Positions 49,266 through 57,537 of a stretch of DNA of 64,000 nucleotides are shown here, in pieces. How positions within the stretch are numbered: the stretch's first letter is position 1; every line of letters begins with the position of its first letter. The DNA is taken from NCBI GenBank assembly GCA_046292445.1, contig JBKBQT010000006.1, positions 84,356 to 148,355 of the forward strand, given 5' to 3'. This DNA is from CALIZF01 sp046292445 (GTDB taxonomy: Bacteria; Pseudomonadota; Alphaproteobacteria; Rhodobacterales; Rhodobacteraceae). A model generated the notes under the pieces. It was not told where the DNA came from, did not search any database, and saw nothing but the letters and a program-made list of their open reading frames with translations. The translations under genes and the position numbers were made by a program.

Positions 49266-50294
49266 TCAGGCCGTCGCGCCGAAGCCGCGCACGAAGGCGG
49301 CGTAGTCGGCGATCCCCTGGGCCAGCGGCCGGGGCCGCCAGCCGGTTTCGGCAGTGAGACGCGATATGTCATAGGCGCCCCAGCGCCCGCCGGTCCAGCG
49401 CGGGTCCATCGCGATCTCGGCCTCGGCCGGCGCCACCTCGACCCAGCGGAAACCGGGGACGGCGGCGCGCACAGCTTCGAGCAGGCCGCGCAGCGTGACG
49501 GCCGACCCCTGCGCGAGGTTGTAGACCGGATGGGCATAGCCGTCCTGTTCCAGCAGCGCGATGATGCCGCCGCAGACGTCCTGCGCGTGGATGTGGTCGC
49601 CGACCGCATCGAGGCCGCTGACCCGCGCCACCCGCCCCGCCAGCGCGGCGTGCACCGCCAGATAGGGCGGGCAGTAGTGCACCCGGGTCGGGCGGTATCG
49701 GTCCATCGGGCCGTAGACGCCCGAGGGACGGACGGATGTGGCCGGAAAGCCGAAGAGGCGGGCATAGCGGGCAACGGCGCGTTCCGCGGCCTGCTTGGCG
49801 ATGCCGTAGAACTCGGGCGGGTGGACCCAGCCATCCTCCGGCAGGGGGCCCGGGTAGTCGGGGCCGAAGTCGTTGTAGACCGCGCCGGAACTGACGTTGA
49901 CGAAGGATTTCAGGCCCCCGATCCTGCGCGCAAGGTCAAGCACGCGCACCGTGCCCATGAAGTTGACCTCGAGGATCGCCGCCGGCGCATCGCGTTCGAC
50001 ATCGGCGACGTCCTGCCCTTCATGGGTGCGCCGGGCCGAGAGCGAGATCGTGGCGCCGTGCACGATCCGGTCGATCCCGGCCTCGGCCCCGATCCGGTCG
50101 AGGGCGGCGGTGTCGAGAACGCTGGCCTGCACATGGGTCACCCTGTCGGCCACCGGGGCGAGGAAGCGGCGCAGCGCATCGTCCTGGGGGCCGGTGTCGA
50201 GGAGGACCGCGCGGTCGTCCGGGTGGCGCTGCAGCCACAGCAGGGCGAGGTTGCTCATCACGAACCCGCCGCCGCCGGTGATCAGGATCGGCAT
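49266..50294 (-). CDS. NAD-dependent epimerase/dehydratase (extended SDR)
   Basis: A 342-aa extended short-chain dehydrogenase. Rossmann glycines ITGGGGFVMSN (residues 4-14), the family NVSSGAVYNDFG with the catalytic Ser region, and YGIAKQAAE with the Tyr-Lys pair. Nucleotide-sugar or lactone-type substrates are common but the specificity is not visible. It follows the classical SDR gene upstream by 15 bases, so both may act in one short pathway. No sugar transferase or polysaccharide genes are nearby to support a cell-envelope role. Confidence 0.87.
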   Translation of the reverse strand: MPILITGGGGFVMSNLALLWLQRHPDDRAVLLDTGPQDDALRRFLAPVADRVTHVQASVLDTAALDRIGAEAGIDRIVHGATISLSARRTHEGQDVADVERDAPAAILEVNFMGTVRVLDLARRIGGLKSFVNVSSGAVYNDFGPDYPGPLPEDGWVHPPEFYGIAKQAAERAVARYARLFGFPATSVRPSGVYGPMDRYRPTRVHYCPPYLAVHAALAGRVARVSGLDAVGDHIHAQDVCGGIIALLEQDGYAHPVYNLAQGSAVTLRGLLEAVRAAVPGFRWVEVAPAEAEIAMDPRWTGGRWGAYDISRLTAETGWRPRPLAQGIADYAAFVRGFGATA

Positions 50295-50309
50295 CGCCCG
50301 TCTCCCCGT

Positions 50310-51083
50310 TCAGCTTGCATACCAGCCGCCATCGACCATCAGGTTGACGCCCGAGACATAGGTGCATTCGTCGCTGGCGAGGAACAGCGCGGCATTCGCC
50401 ACGTCCTGCGGCCGGCCGAGCCGGGGGAAGGGCGTGCGCGACCGGGAATAGGCGAGGCGGGTTTCGTCATCCGCCTCGCCGGGCCGGCCGGTAAGAATCT
50501 TCCCCGGCGCGACGGCGTTGCAGATGATGTGGTGGCGGCCATAGTCGGTGGCGATCTGGCGGGTGAGGTAGACGCCCGCCGCCTTGCCCACCCCGTAGGC
50601 CACATCGCCGGGCGAGCCGATCATGCCGTGCTGCGAGGTGATGTTGACGATCCGTCCCCGCGCCTCGTTCACCACGTCCTGCGTCAGCATCTGCTGCACC
50701 GCGCGTTTGGAACAGTAGAAATAGCCGTCGGCATTGACCGCCATCACCGCGCGCCAGTCCTCGTTCGTGGTTTCGGCCAGCGGGGTCGAGGCCCAGTGCG
50801 CGGCATTGTTCACCAGGATGTCGAGCCGGCCCCATTCGACCACCGCCTGCGTCACCATCCGGTCCACGTCATCCCAGACGGCGATGTCGCATTGCACCGC
50901 GATGGCATGGCCGCCGGCCGCTGCGATGGCCTCGGCCGTGGTCGGCCCGCCTTCCTTGGGGGTTTCGCGGATGTCGGCGACCATCACCCTCGCCCCCTCG
51001 GCGGCAAATCGGAGCGCGATGGCGCGGCCGATCCCCGATGCCGCGCCGGTGACGATCGCCGTCTTGCCCGCCAGCCGTGCCAT
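50310..51083 (-). CDS. Short-chain dehydrogenase/reductase (classical SDR)
   Basis: A 257-aa NAD(P)-dependent oxidoreductase: cofactor motif TGAASGIG at residues 12-19, NNAAHW, catalytic Ser in NITSQHG, and Tyr-Lys in YGVGKAAG. VADIRET after the second strand, with an acidic Asp, suggests NAD rather than NADP. C-terminal VSGVNLMVDGGW is standard. Likely in one transcript with the epimerase gene. It lies 99 bases downstream of rutR on the same strand; no direct link to pyrimidine breakdown is known. Confidence 0.9.
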   Translation of the reverse strand: MARLAGKTAIVTGAASGIGRAIALRFAAEGARVMVADIRETPKEGGPTTAEAIAAAGGHAIAVQCDIAVWDDVDRMVTQAVVEWGRLDILVNNAAHWASTPLAETTNEDWRAVMAVNADGYFYCSKRAVQQMLTQDVVNEARGRIVNITSQHGMIGSPGDVAYGVGKAAGVYLTRQIATDYGRHHIICNAVAPGKILTGRPGEADDETRLAYSRSRTPFPRLGRPQDVANAALFLASDECTYVSGVNLMVDGGWYAS

Positions 51084-51182
51084 GCCGGTCCCTCCTCCTG
51101 CCTTGTCCGGGCGGGATGGTGCAACGGATGGGCCTCGCCGGCAACCCGAGACCGCGCCGCGCTTTTCGCCGTCCGCCGACCC

Positions 51183-51791
51183 CTAGGGCGCGAGCATCCG
51201 CGTGACGAGATGCGTCAGATGCCGCTCCGCCTCGTCCCAGGGGTCTTCGGGGCCGAGCAGCGTGCGCACCTGGACGTCGAAATCGGCATAGTGCTGCGTC
51301 AACGCCCAGATCGAGAAGATCAGGTGCACCGGATGGACATCGGCGATCCGCCCCGTCGCCGCCCAGCCGCGGATGACCGCGGCCTTGTCCGCCACCAGCC
51401 GCGCCAGATCGCCCGCGAGCACCGGCGCCATGCGCGGCGCGCCCTGCAGGATCTCGTTGGCGAACAGGCGGCTTTCGCGCGGGCGCTCGCGGCTCATGGC
51501 AAGCTTGGCGCGGACATAGGCAAGGATCTCGGCCACCGGCTCGCCGTCCGGGTCCATCTCGCGCAGCGGGCGCAGCCAGTCGGCCAGCAGGTCGGTCAGC
51601 AGCGTCTCGTGGATCGCCTCCTTGGACGGGAAGTAGTAGAGCACATTGGGTTTCGACAGCCCCGAGGCATCGGCGATCTGGTCGAGCGTCGCGCCGCGAA
51701 AGCCATGGGCCGAAAAGACATCGAGCGCGGCCGCGAGGATCGCATCGCGGTTGCGGGTCTGGATGCGGGTGCGCGGGCGCGGCCTGGACAT
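51183..51791 (-). CDS. rutR: Pyrimidine-responsive TetR-type repressor RutR
   Basis: A 202-aa TetR-family regulator. The helix-turn-helix covers about residues 12-58 (AILAAALDVFSAHGFRG, LSKPNVLYYFPSKEA). The ligand domain keeps the RutR string ALTQHYADF near the C-terminus and EILQGAPRMAPVL, close to the E. coli protein, which binds uracil or thymine and then releases DNA. ATG at 51791 gives normal length. The E. coli RutR box TTGACCAnnTGGTCAA is matched 15 of 16 at 53469, in front of the amidohydrolase gene. Divergent from the aminotransferase gene. Confidence 0.88.
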   Translation of the reverse strand: MSRPRPRTRIQTRNRDAILAAALDVFSAHGFRGATLDQIADASGLSKPNVLYYFPSKEAIHETLLTDLLADWLRPLREMDPDGEPVAEILAYVRAKLAMSRERPRESRLFANEILQGAPRMAPVLAGDLARLVADKAAVIRGWAATGRIADVHPVHLIFSIWALTQHYADFDVQVRTLLGPEDPWDEAERHLTHLVTRMLAP

Positions 51792-51883
51792 GGGCGCAGG
51801 ATGCCCCGAAGTGCCACGGAGGGGAAGGGCGGCGGGAACGGGCGGCGCTGTCCTGCGGGGCCACAAGCAAGACCGCCCTTCGC

Positions 51884-51911
51884 TTGACTGCCCCCGCCGC
51901 TCTGCTAGCCT
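51884..51911 (+). promoter_or_regulatory. Sigma-70-type promoter of the aminotransferase gene
   Basis: TTGACT (51884-51889) and TAGCCT (51906-51911) with a 16-base spacer, 49 bases before the start codon at 51961. No RutR box is seen in this gap. Confidence 0.5.
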
Positions 51912-51960
51912 CGGGCGATCATCGTCACGGGCCGCATCGGGCGGCCGAGAGGGATTGCCA

Positions 51961-53289
51961 ATGGCGCTCGACCGCAAATCCGCCCCGAACGATCTCGACG
52001 CGTTCTGGATGCCCTTCACCGCGAACCGGCAGTTCAAGAAGGCGCCGCGGATGTTCGTCGCCGCCAAGGACATGCATTACACCACGCAGGACGGGCGCAG
52101 CGTGCTTGACGGCACGGCGGGCCTGTGGTGCTGCAACGCCGGCCATGGCCGCCCGCGCATCGTCGAGGCGATCGCCCGGCAGGCGGCCGAGATGGATTAT
52201 GCCCCCGCCTTCCAGATGGGCCATCCGGCGGCCTTCGCGCTTGCCAACCGCATCATCGACATCGCGCCCGAGGGGATGGAACATGTGTTCTACGCCAACT
52301 CCGGCTCGGAAGCCGTTGAAACCGCACTCAAGATCGCGATCGCCTATCATCGGGCCAGGGGGCAGGGCACGCGCACGCGCCTCATCGGGCGGGAACGCGG
52401 CTATCACGGCGTGAACTTCGGCGGCATCTCGGTGGGCGGGATCGTGAACAACCGCAAGTTCTTCGGCACGCTGCTGGCCGGGGTCGATCACCTGCCGCAT
52501 ACCCATCTGCCGGCGCAGAACGCCTTCACCGTCGGCCAGCCCGAACACGGCGCGCATCTGGCGGACGAGCTGGAGCGGCTCGTCGCGCTCCACGGCCCCG
52601 AGACCATCGCGGCGGTCATCGTCGAGCCTGTGGCGGGGTCGACCGGCGTCATCCTGCCGCCGAAGGGCTATCTCGAGAAACTCCGCGCGATCACGGCAAG
52701 GCACGGCATCCTTCTGATCTTCGACGAGGTCATCACCGGGTTCGGCCGCATGGGCACACCCTTCGCGTCGCAGTTCTTCGGCGTGACCCCCGACATGATA
52801 ACCTGCGCCAAGGGCCTGACAAACGGCGTGATCCCGATGGGCGCGGTGCTGACCACCGGCGCGATCCACGATGCGTTCATGACCGGGCCGGAACACATGA
52901 TCGAGCTGTTCCACGGCTATACCTATTCGGGCAATCCCGTCGCCAGCGCCGCAGGGCTCGCCACGCTGGAAACCTACCGGGAAGAGGGGTTGTTCCAGCG
53001 GGCGGCGGATCTGGCGCCCTACTGGGGCGAGGCGCTCCATTCGCTGCGCGGCCTGCCGCATGTGATCGACGTGCGCAACCTCGGCATGATCGGCGCGGTC
53101 GAGCTCGACCCGATCGCGGGCGAACCGACTCGCCGCGCCTTCGCCGCCTTCCTCGACGCCTATGAAAGCGGCATCCTGATCCGCACGACGGGCGACATCA
53201 TCGCCCTGTCGCCGCCGCTCATCATCGACAAGGGCCAGATCGACGCGTTGATCGGCACGCTCGCGGCGGTGCTCAAGCGGCTCCGTTAG
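51961..53289 (+). CDS. Omega-amino acid:pyruvate aminotransferase (beta-alanine type)
   Basis: Class III PLP aminotransferase of 442 aa. FWMPFTANRQFKK and DGTAGLWCCNAGHG at the N-terminus are typical of beta-alanine--pyruvate transaminases; YANSGSEAVETALK binds phosphate; IFDEVITGFGR has the cofactor Asp; the Schiff-base Lys is in CAKGLTNG. It would convert beta-alanine from pyrimidine breakdown to malonate semialdehyde, itself a substrate of MmsA at 8-9.5 kb. GAGAGGGA precedes the ATG. Divergent from rutR. Confidence 0.92.
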   Translation: MALDRKSAPNDLDAFWMPFTANRQFKKAPRMFVAAKDMHYTTQDGRSVLDGTAGLWCCNAGHGRPRIVEAIARQAAEMDYAPAFQMGHPAAFALANRIIDIAPEGMEHVFYANSGSEAVETALKIAIAYHRARGQGTRTRLIGRERGYHGVNFGGISVGGIVNNRKFFGTLLAGVDHLPHTHLPAQNAFTVGQPEHGAHLADELERLVALHGPETIAAVIVEPVAGSTGVILPPKGYLEKLRAITARHGILLIFDEVITGFGRMGTPFASQFFGVTPDMITCAKGLTNGVIPMGAVLTTGAIHDAFMTGPEHMIELFHGYTYSGNPVASAAGLATLETYREEGLFQRAADLAPYWGEALHSLRGLPHVIDVRNLGMIGAVELDPIAGEPTRRAFAAFLDAYESGILIRTTGDIIALSPPLIIDKGQIDALIGTLAAVLKRLR

Positions 53290-53435
53290 GGCCCTTGGGT
53301 GGCCCGACGGCGTCTGTCCGGCCCGACCGGCGGGGTCGGGCCGCGCGGCCTCGGGGTTTGTCACGGCCCGCTGCCCAAATCTTGGGCGCGTGCGCCGGAC
53401 CTGCCCGCGAGGCGGGCGCCGGCCCGGAAACACGG

Positions 53436-53463
53436 TTGACCCCCGGATCGGCCCGTGTAGCTT
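53436..53463 (+). promoter_or_regulatory. Promoter of the amidohydrolase/hydA operon
   Basis: TTGACC (53436-53441), 16-base spacer, TAGCTT (53458-53463). Transcription would begin near 53470, exactly where the RutR box begins. Confidence 0.6.
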
Positions 53464-53468
53464 CGTTT

Positions 53469-53484
53469 TTGACCATATGGTCAG
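53469..53484. promoter_or_regulatory. rutR: RutR operator
   Basis: TTGACCATATGGTCAG matches the E. coli RutR consensus TTGACCAnnTGGTCAA at all but the last position; the core TGACCATATGGTCA (53470-53483) is a perfect palindrome. It overlaps the predicted transcription start, suiting simple repression relieved by uracil or thymine. Confidence 0.8.
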
Positions 53485-53515
53485 ATGCGCAGCAGATTGC
53501 CCGGGAGACAGCGCC

Positions 53516-54766
53516 ATGACAGCACCCGCAGCGAACCTCAGAGCCGACCCGGAGCGGCTGTGGGACAGCCTGATGGAGATGGCGAAGATCGGCCCCGGCA
53601 TCGCGGGCGGCAACAACCGCCAGACGCTGACAGATGCCGACAGTGACGGGCGGCATCGCTTCAAGGCCTGGTGCGAGGCGGCGGGCGGCACGGTGAAGGT
53701 AGACCGGATGGGCACGATGTTCGCCGAATTTCCGGGCACCGACCCCGAGGCGCTGCCGGTCTATGTCGGCAGCCACCTCGACACCCAGCCCACGGGCGGA
53801 AAATACGACGGCGTGCTGGGCGTGCTCGCGGGGCTCGAGATCATCCGCACGATGCGCGACCTCGGCCTCAAGACCCGCCGCACCATCGTCGTCACCAACT
53901 GGACGAACGAGGAGGGGACGCGCTTCGCCCCCGCCATGCTCGCCTCGGGGGTCTTCGCCGGCGTGCTGGACGAGGCCTGGGCCAACGACCGGCGCGATGC
54001 CCGGGGCCTGCGGTTCGGCGACGAGCTCGACCGGATCGGCTGGCGCGGGGACGAACCCGTCGGCGCGCGCAAGATGCATGCCTTCTTCGAGCTGCATATC
54101 GAACAGGGCCCGATCCTCGAGGCCGAGGGCAAGGATATCGGCGTCGTCACCCACGGCCAGGGCCTGCGCTGGGTCGAATGCCGCGTGACGGGCAAGGGCC
54201 AGCATACCGGTTCGACGCCGATGCGCATGCGTCGCAACGCCGGCCGGGCGCTCGCGCAGATCACCGAGGCGGTCCACGCAATCGCGATGAAATACCAGCC
54301 CAATGCCGTGGGTGCGATCGGGCAGATCGACGTCTGGCCCAACAGCCGCAACATCATCCCGGAACGCGTTGTCTTCACGGTCGATTTCCGCAGCCATGTC
54401 CTGCCGGTGATGGAGGCGATGGTGACCGAGTTGATGGCCGTCGGCCCGGCGCTGGCCGAGGGTGTCGGCTGCAGCTTCGAGGCCGAGGTGGTGGGCTTTT
54501 TCGACCCGCCTGCCTTCGACCCGGCGCTGGTGGACAGCCTGCGCCGCGCCGCGGACCGGCTGGGCTACAGCCACATGGACATCATATCCGGCGCCGGACA
54601 CGATGCCTGCTGGATCAACCGCGTGGCGCCGACCGTGATGCTGATGTGTCCATGCAAGGACGGTCTGAGCCACAACGAGGCCGAGGACATCACCAAGGAC
54701 TGGGCAGGCAAGGCGACCGACGTGCTGCTGCACGCAGTGCTGGAAGCGGCCGAGGTTGTGTCGTGA
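53516..54766 (+). CDS. Zn-dependent N-carbamoyl-beta-alanine amidohydrolase (M20/HyuC family)
   Basis: A 416-aa metal-dependent amidohydrolase releasing CO2 and ammonia from N-carbamoyl-beta-alanine, third step of reductive pyrimidine degradation. Metal ligands are in GSHLDTQPTGGKYDG and NEEGTRFAPAM; FELHIEQGP and the dimerisation lid with GKGQHTGSTPM follow; the final His is near CKDGLSHNEAE. Allantoate amidohydrolase is a paralogous alternative, but hydA next door decides. Directly downstream of the RutR box. GGGAGACAGCGCC before the ATG. Confidence 0.9.
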   Translation: MTAPAANLRADPERLWDSLMEMAKIGPGIAGGNNRQTLTDADSDGRHRFKAWCEAAGGTVKVDRMGTMFAEFPGTDPEALPVYVGSHLDTQPTGGKYDGVLGVLAGLEIIRTMRDLGLKTRRTIVVTNWTNEEGTRFAPAMLASGVFAGVLDEAWANDRRDARGLRFGDELDRIGWRGDEPVGARKMHAFFELHIEQGPILEAEGKDIGVVTHGQGLRWVECRVTGKGQHTGSTPMRMRRNAGRALAQITEAVHAIAMKYQPNAVGAIGQIDVWPNSRNIIPERVVFTVDFRSHVLPVMEAMVTELMAVGPALAEGVGCSFEAEVVGFFDPPAFDPALVDSLRRAADRLGYSHMDIISGAGHDACWINRVAPTVMLMCPCKDGLSHNEAEDITKDWAGKATDVLLHAVLEAAEVVS

Positions 54767-54809
54767 CGGCGCGCGGATTATCTTCGGCCGCAGCGAAGGG
54801 AACCGGATC

Positions 54810-55028
54810 ATGGCGGCGGACAAGCGGAGTGAAGTGTCGAACGAACTCCTGTTCGAGTTGCTTAAGGCCATTCAGGCCACGCAGGCCCGGCACTCCCAGG
54901 ATTTCATCGAGGTCAAGGAACGCCTCGGCATCCTCGAGATGCAATACGCCAACCTCTCCAACCGTGTTGATCGCATCGACCAGCGGCTTGAGCGGGTTGA
55001 GCGCAGGCTCGACCTCATCCACGGCTGA
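54810..55028 (+). CDS. Small coiled-coil protein inside the pyrimidine operon
   Basis: A 72-aa protein, nearly all helix with heptads in its second half (LGILEMQYANLSNRVDRID, then LERVERRLDL). GAAGGGAACC precedes the ATG at 54810. It lies between the amidohydrolase (43-base gap) and dihydropyrimidinase (52-base gap) genes, so it should be co-expressed. No recognised family; the heptad pattern suggests self- or partner-oligomerisation. Function unknown. Confidence 0.7.
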   Translation: MAADKRSEVSNELLFELLKAIQATQARHSQDFIEVKERLGILEMQYANLSNRVDRIDQRLERVERRLDLIHG

Positions 55029-55080
55029 CGCCCCCCGGAACCGCCGCCCGACCCGAACCCTGCCTGCAGGAGGCTGACCC

Positions 55081-56532
55081 ATGTCCACCGTCATCAAGGG
55101 CGGCACGATCGTCACCCATGACCTGACCTATCCCGCCGATGTCCTGATCGAGGGCGGCCGCATCGCCGCCATCGGGCCGAACCTCAAGGGCAACGAAACG
55201 CTCGACGCCACGGGGTGCTACGTCATGCCCGGCGGGATCGACCCGCATACCCATCTCGAAATGCCCTTCATGGGCACCTATTCGGCCGACGATTTCGAAA
55301 GCGGCACCCGCGCGGCGCTTGCCGGCGGCACGACGATGGTGATCGACTTTGCGCTGCCCGGGCAGGGGCAGGGGCTGGTCGATTCGCTCAAAGCCTGGGA
55401 CAACAAGGCGGCGCGCGCCACCTGCGACTACAGCTTCCACATGGCGGTGACCTGGTGGGGCCAGCCGGTGTTCGACGACATGCCCGCGATCGTGAAGCGC
55501 GGCATCACCACCTTCAAGCATTTCCTCGCCTACAAGGGCGCGCTTATGGTGAACGACGACGAGCTGTTCGCGTCCTTCACCCGCATCGGCGCGCTCGGCG
55601 GCGTCGCGCTGGTCCATGCCGAGAACGGCGACGTGGTGCTGGAACTTCAGCGCAAGCTGATGGCCGAGGGCAACACCGGGCCCGAGGCGCATGCCTATTC
55701 CCGCCCGCCGCAGGTCGAGGGCGAGGCGACGAACCGCGCCATCATGATCGCCGACATGGCCGGCGTGCCGCTCTACGTGGTCCATACCTCTTGCGAAGAG
55801 GCGCACGAGGCCATCCGCCGCGCCCGGGCCGCGGGCAAGCGCGTCTGGGGCGAGCCGCTGATCCAGCACCTCGTGCTCGACGAGCGCGAATATGCCCACC
55901 CCGACTGGGATCACGCCGCCCGGCGCGTGATGTCGCCCCCCTTTCGCAGCAAGGCGCATCAGGACAGCCTCTGGGCGGGTCTCGCCGCGGGCTCGCTCTC
56001 GGTCGTGGCCACCGATCACTGCGCCTTCACGACGGAACAGAAACGCTTCGGGCTCGGCGATTTCACGAAGATCCCCAACGGGACGGGCGGGCTCGAGGAC
56101 CGCATGCCGCTGCTGTGGACGACCGGCGTGCGCACGGGCCGCATCACGATGAACGAATTCGTCGCCGTGACCTCGACCAATGTCGCCAAGATCATGGGCA
56201 TGTATCCGCGCAAAGGCGCCGTGGCGGTCGGGGCCGATGCCGATCTCGTGGTGTGGGATCCCGAAAAATCCAGGACCATCACCGCGGCAACGCAGCAATC
56301 GGCCATCGACTACAATGTGTTCGAGGGCCACAGCGTCACCGGCCTGCCGCGCTTCACCCTCACCCGCGGCCATGTCGCGGTGCATGACGGCGAGGTTCGC
56401 ACCCGCGAGGGGCACGGCCAGTTCGTCGCCCGCGCGGCGCACCAGCCGGTCAACCGCGCCCTCTCGACGTGGAAGGCACTGACCGCACCCCGCCCCGTCG
56501 CCCGCAGCGGCATCCCGGCCAGCGGCGTCTGA
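55081..56532 (+). CDS. hydA: Dihydropyrimidinase
   Basis: Opens dihydrouracil or dihydrothymine to the N-carbamoyl amino acid. The 483-aa amidohydrolase-superfamily enzyme shows metal ligands in GGIDPHTHLEMPF, the carboxylated Lys in HFLAYKGALMVND, later His ligands in AENGDVV and YVVHTSCEEA, and the Asp in VVATDHCAF. GTMVIDFALP-like and KIPNGTGGLEDRMPLLW blocks match D-hydantoinase/dihydropyrimidinase. AGGAGG lies 5-7 bases before the ATG. The first enzyme, dihydropyrimidine dehydrogenase, is not in the window. Confidence 0.95.
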   Translation: MSTVIKGGTIVTHDLTYPADVLIEGGRIAAIGPNLKGNETLDATGCYVMPGGIDPHTHLEMPFMGTYSADDFESGTRAALAGGTTMVIDFALPGQGQGLVDSLKAWDNKAARATCDYSFHMAVTWWGQPVFDDMPAIVKRGITTFKHFLAYKGALMVNDDELFASFTRIGALGGVALVHAENGDVVLELQRKLMAEGNTGPEAHAYSRPPQVEGEATNRAIMIADMAGVPLYVVHTSCEEAHEAIRRARAAGKRVWGEPLIQHLVLDEREYAHPDWDHAARRVMSPPFRSKAHQDSLWAGLAAGSLSVVATDHCAFTTEQKRFGLGDFTKIPNGTGGLEDRMPLLWTTGVRTGRITMNEFVAVTSTNVAKIMGMYPRKGAVAVGADADLVVWDPEKSRTITAATQQSAIDYNVFEGHSVTGLPRFTLTRGHVAVHDGEVRTREGHGQFVARAAHQPVNRALSTWKALTAPRPVARSGIPASGV

Positions 56533-56558
56533 TGGAGCGCCTGCGTTTCACTGTTCCA

Positions 56559-56604
56559 CAAATACTCCGGGGGGCGGCCGTCAGGCCGCGGGGCAGCGCC
56601 CCCC
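56559..56604 (+). repeat. Rhodobacteraceae-type intergenic hairpin
   Basis: AAATACTCC (56560-56568) leads into a nested stem: GGGGGGCG (56569-56576) pairs with CGCCCCCC (56597-56604), and CGGCC/GGCCG inside. Related in its AAATANTCC word to the arms of the inverted repeat at 23.2 kb. It could reduce read-through or mark an mRNA 3' end between hydA and the transporter. Confidence 0.65.
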
Positions 56605-56673
56605 TTGCGCCCACGGAGATCCGTCCTGCTGCGGGCGGACGAGCGCGCCCCGAAGACCGCGCCGGGCGGCATC

Positions 56674-57501
56674 ATGCGGCCTGACATCCGCACTGCCCCC
56701 CCGCCTGTGCCGCCCGGCGCCGAAACCGCGCCGCCCGTCATCGCCGCGAGCGGCGTCGATCTGGTGTTCCGCACCGCCGACGGGCCGGTGCAGGCCCTGA
56801 AGGACGTGACCCTGACCGTGGGCCGGGGCGATTTCGTCAGCTTCATCGGCCCCTCGGGCTGCGGCAAGACGACGTTCCTGCGCTGCGTCGCGGCGCTGGA
56901 GACCCCCACCGGCGGCACGCTGACGGTGAACGGCCTTGCGCCCGAGGCCGCGCGGCGCGCGCGCGCCTATGGCTATGTCTTTCAGGCGGCGGGCCTTTAT
57001 CCCTGGCGGACGATCGCCGCCAATGTCGCGCTGCCGCTCGAGATCATGGGCTTTGCGCGGGCCGAACGGCAGGCCCGCGTGGCCCGGGTGCTCGACCTCG
57101 TGGACCTTGCCGGCTTCGGCCGGAAATACCCCTGGCAGCTTTCGGGCGGCATGCAGCAGCGGGCGAGCATCGCGCGCGCGCTCGCCTTCGATGCCGATAT
57201 CCTCCTGATGGACGAACCCTTCGGCGCGCTGGACGAGATCGTGCGCGACCGGCTGAACGAGGCGCTGCTCGACCTCTGGGCCAAGACCGGCAAGACGATC
57301 CTCTTCGTGACCCATTCGATCCCCGAGGCGGTGTATCTGAGCACCCGCATCGTCGTGATGTCGCCGCGCCCGGGGCGGATCACCGATGTGATCGACAGCC
57401 CCCTGCCGCGGGCGCGCCCGCTCGACATCCGCGACACGCCCGAATTCATCGCCATCGCGCACCGGGTGCGCGAGGGTCTGCGCGCCGGGCATGTGGAATG
57501 A
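56674..57501 (+). CDS. ABC transporter ATPase (SsuB/TauB/ThiZ type)
   Basis: A 275-aa ATP-binding subunit: Walker A GPSGCGKTT near residues 61-69, Q-loop YVFQAAGLYPWR, signature LSGGMQQRASIARAL, Walker B LLMDEPFGALDE, and the H-loop VTHSIPEA. YPWR-T after the Q-loop is characteristic of the nitrate/sulfonate/taurine/thiamine-precursor group. It energises the two permeases that follow; together with the NMT1/THI5-like binding protein it probably imports pyrimidines or a related heterocycle. Confidence 0.92.
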   Translation: MRPDIRTAPPPVPPGAETAPPVIAASGVDLVFRTADGPVQALKDVTLTVGRGDFVSFIGPSGCGKTTFLRCVAALETPTGGTLTVNGLAPEAARRARAYGYVFQAAGLYPWRTIAANVALPLEIMGFARAERQARVARVLDLVDLAGFGRKYPWQLSGGMQQRASIARALAFDADILLMDEPFGALDEIVRDRLNEALLDLWAKTGKTILFVTHSIPEAVYLSTRIVVMSPRPGRITDVIDSPLPRARPLDIRDTPEFIAIAHRVREGLRAGHVE

Positions 57502-57537
57502 CGGGCGCGGCGCTGCAGCGGGGGCGGAGAGACGGCG

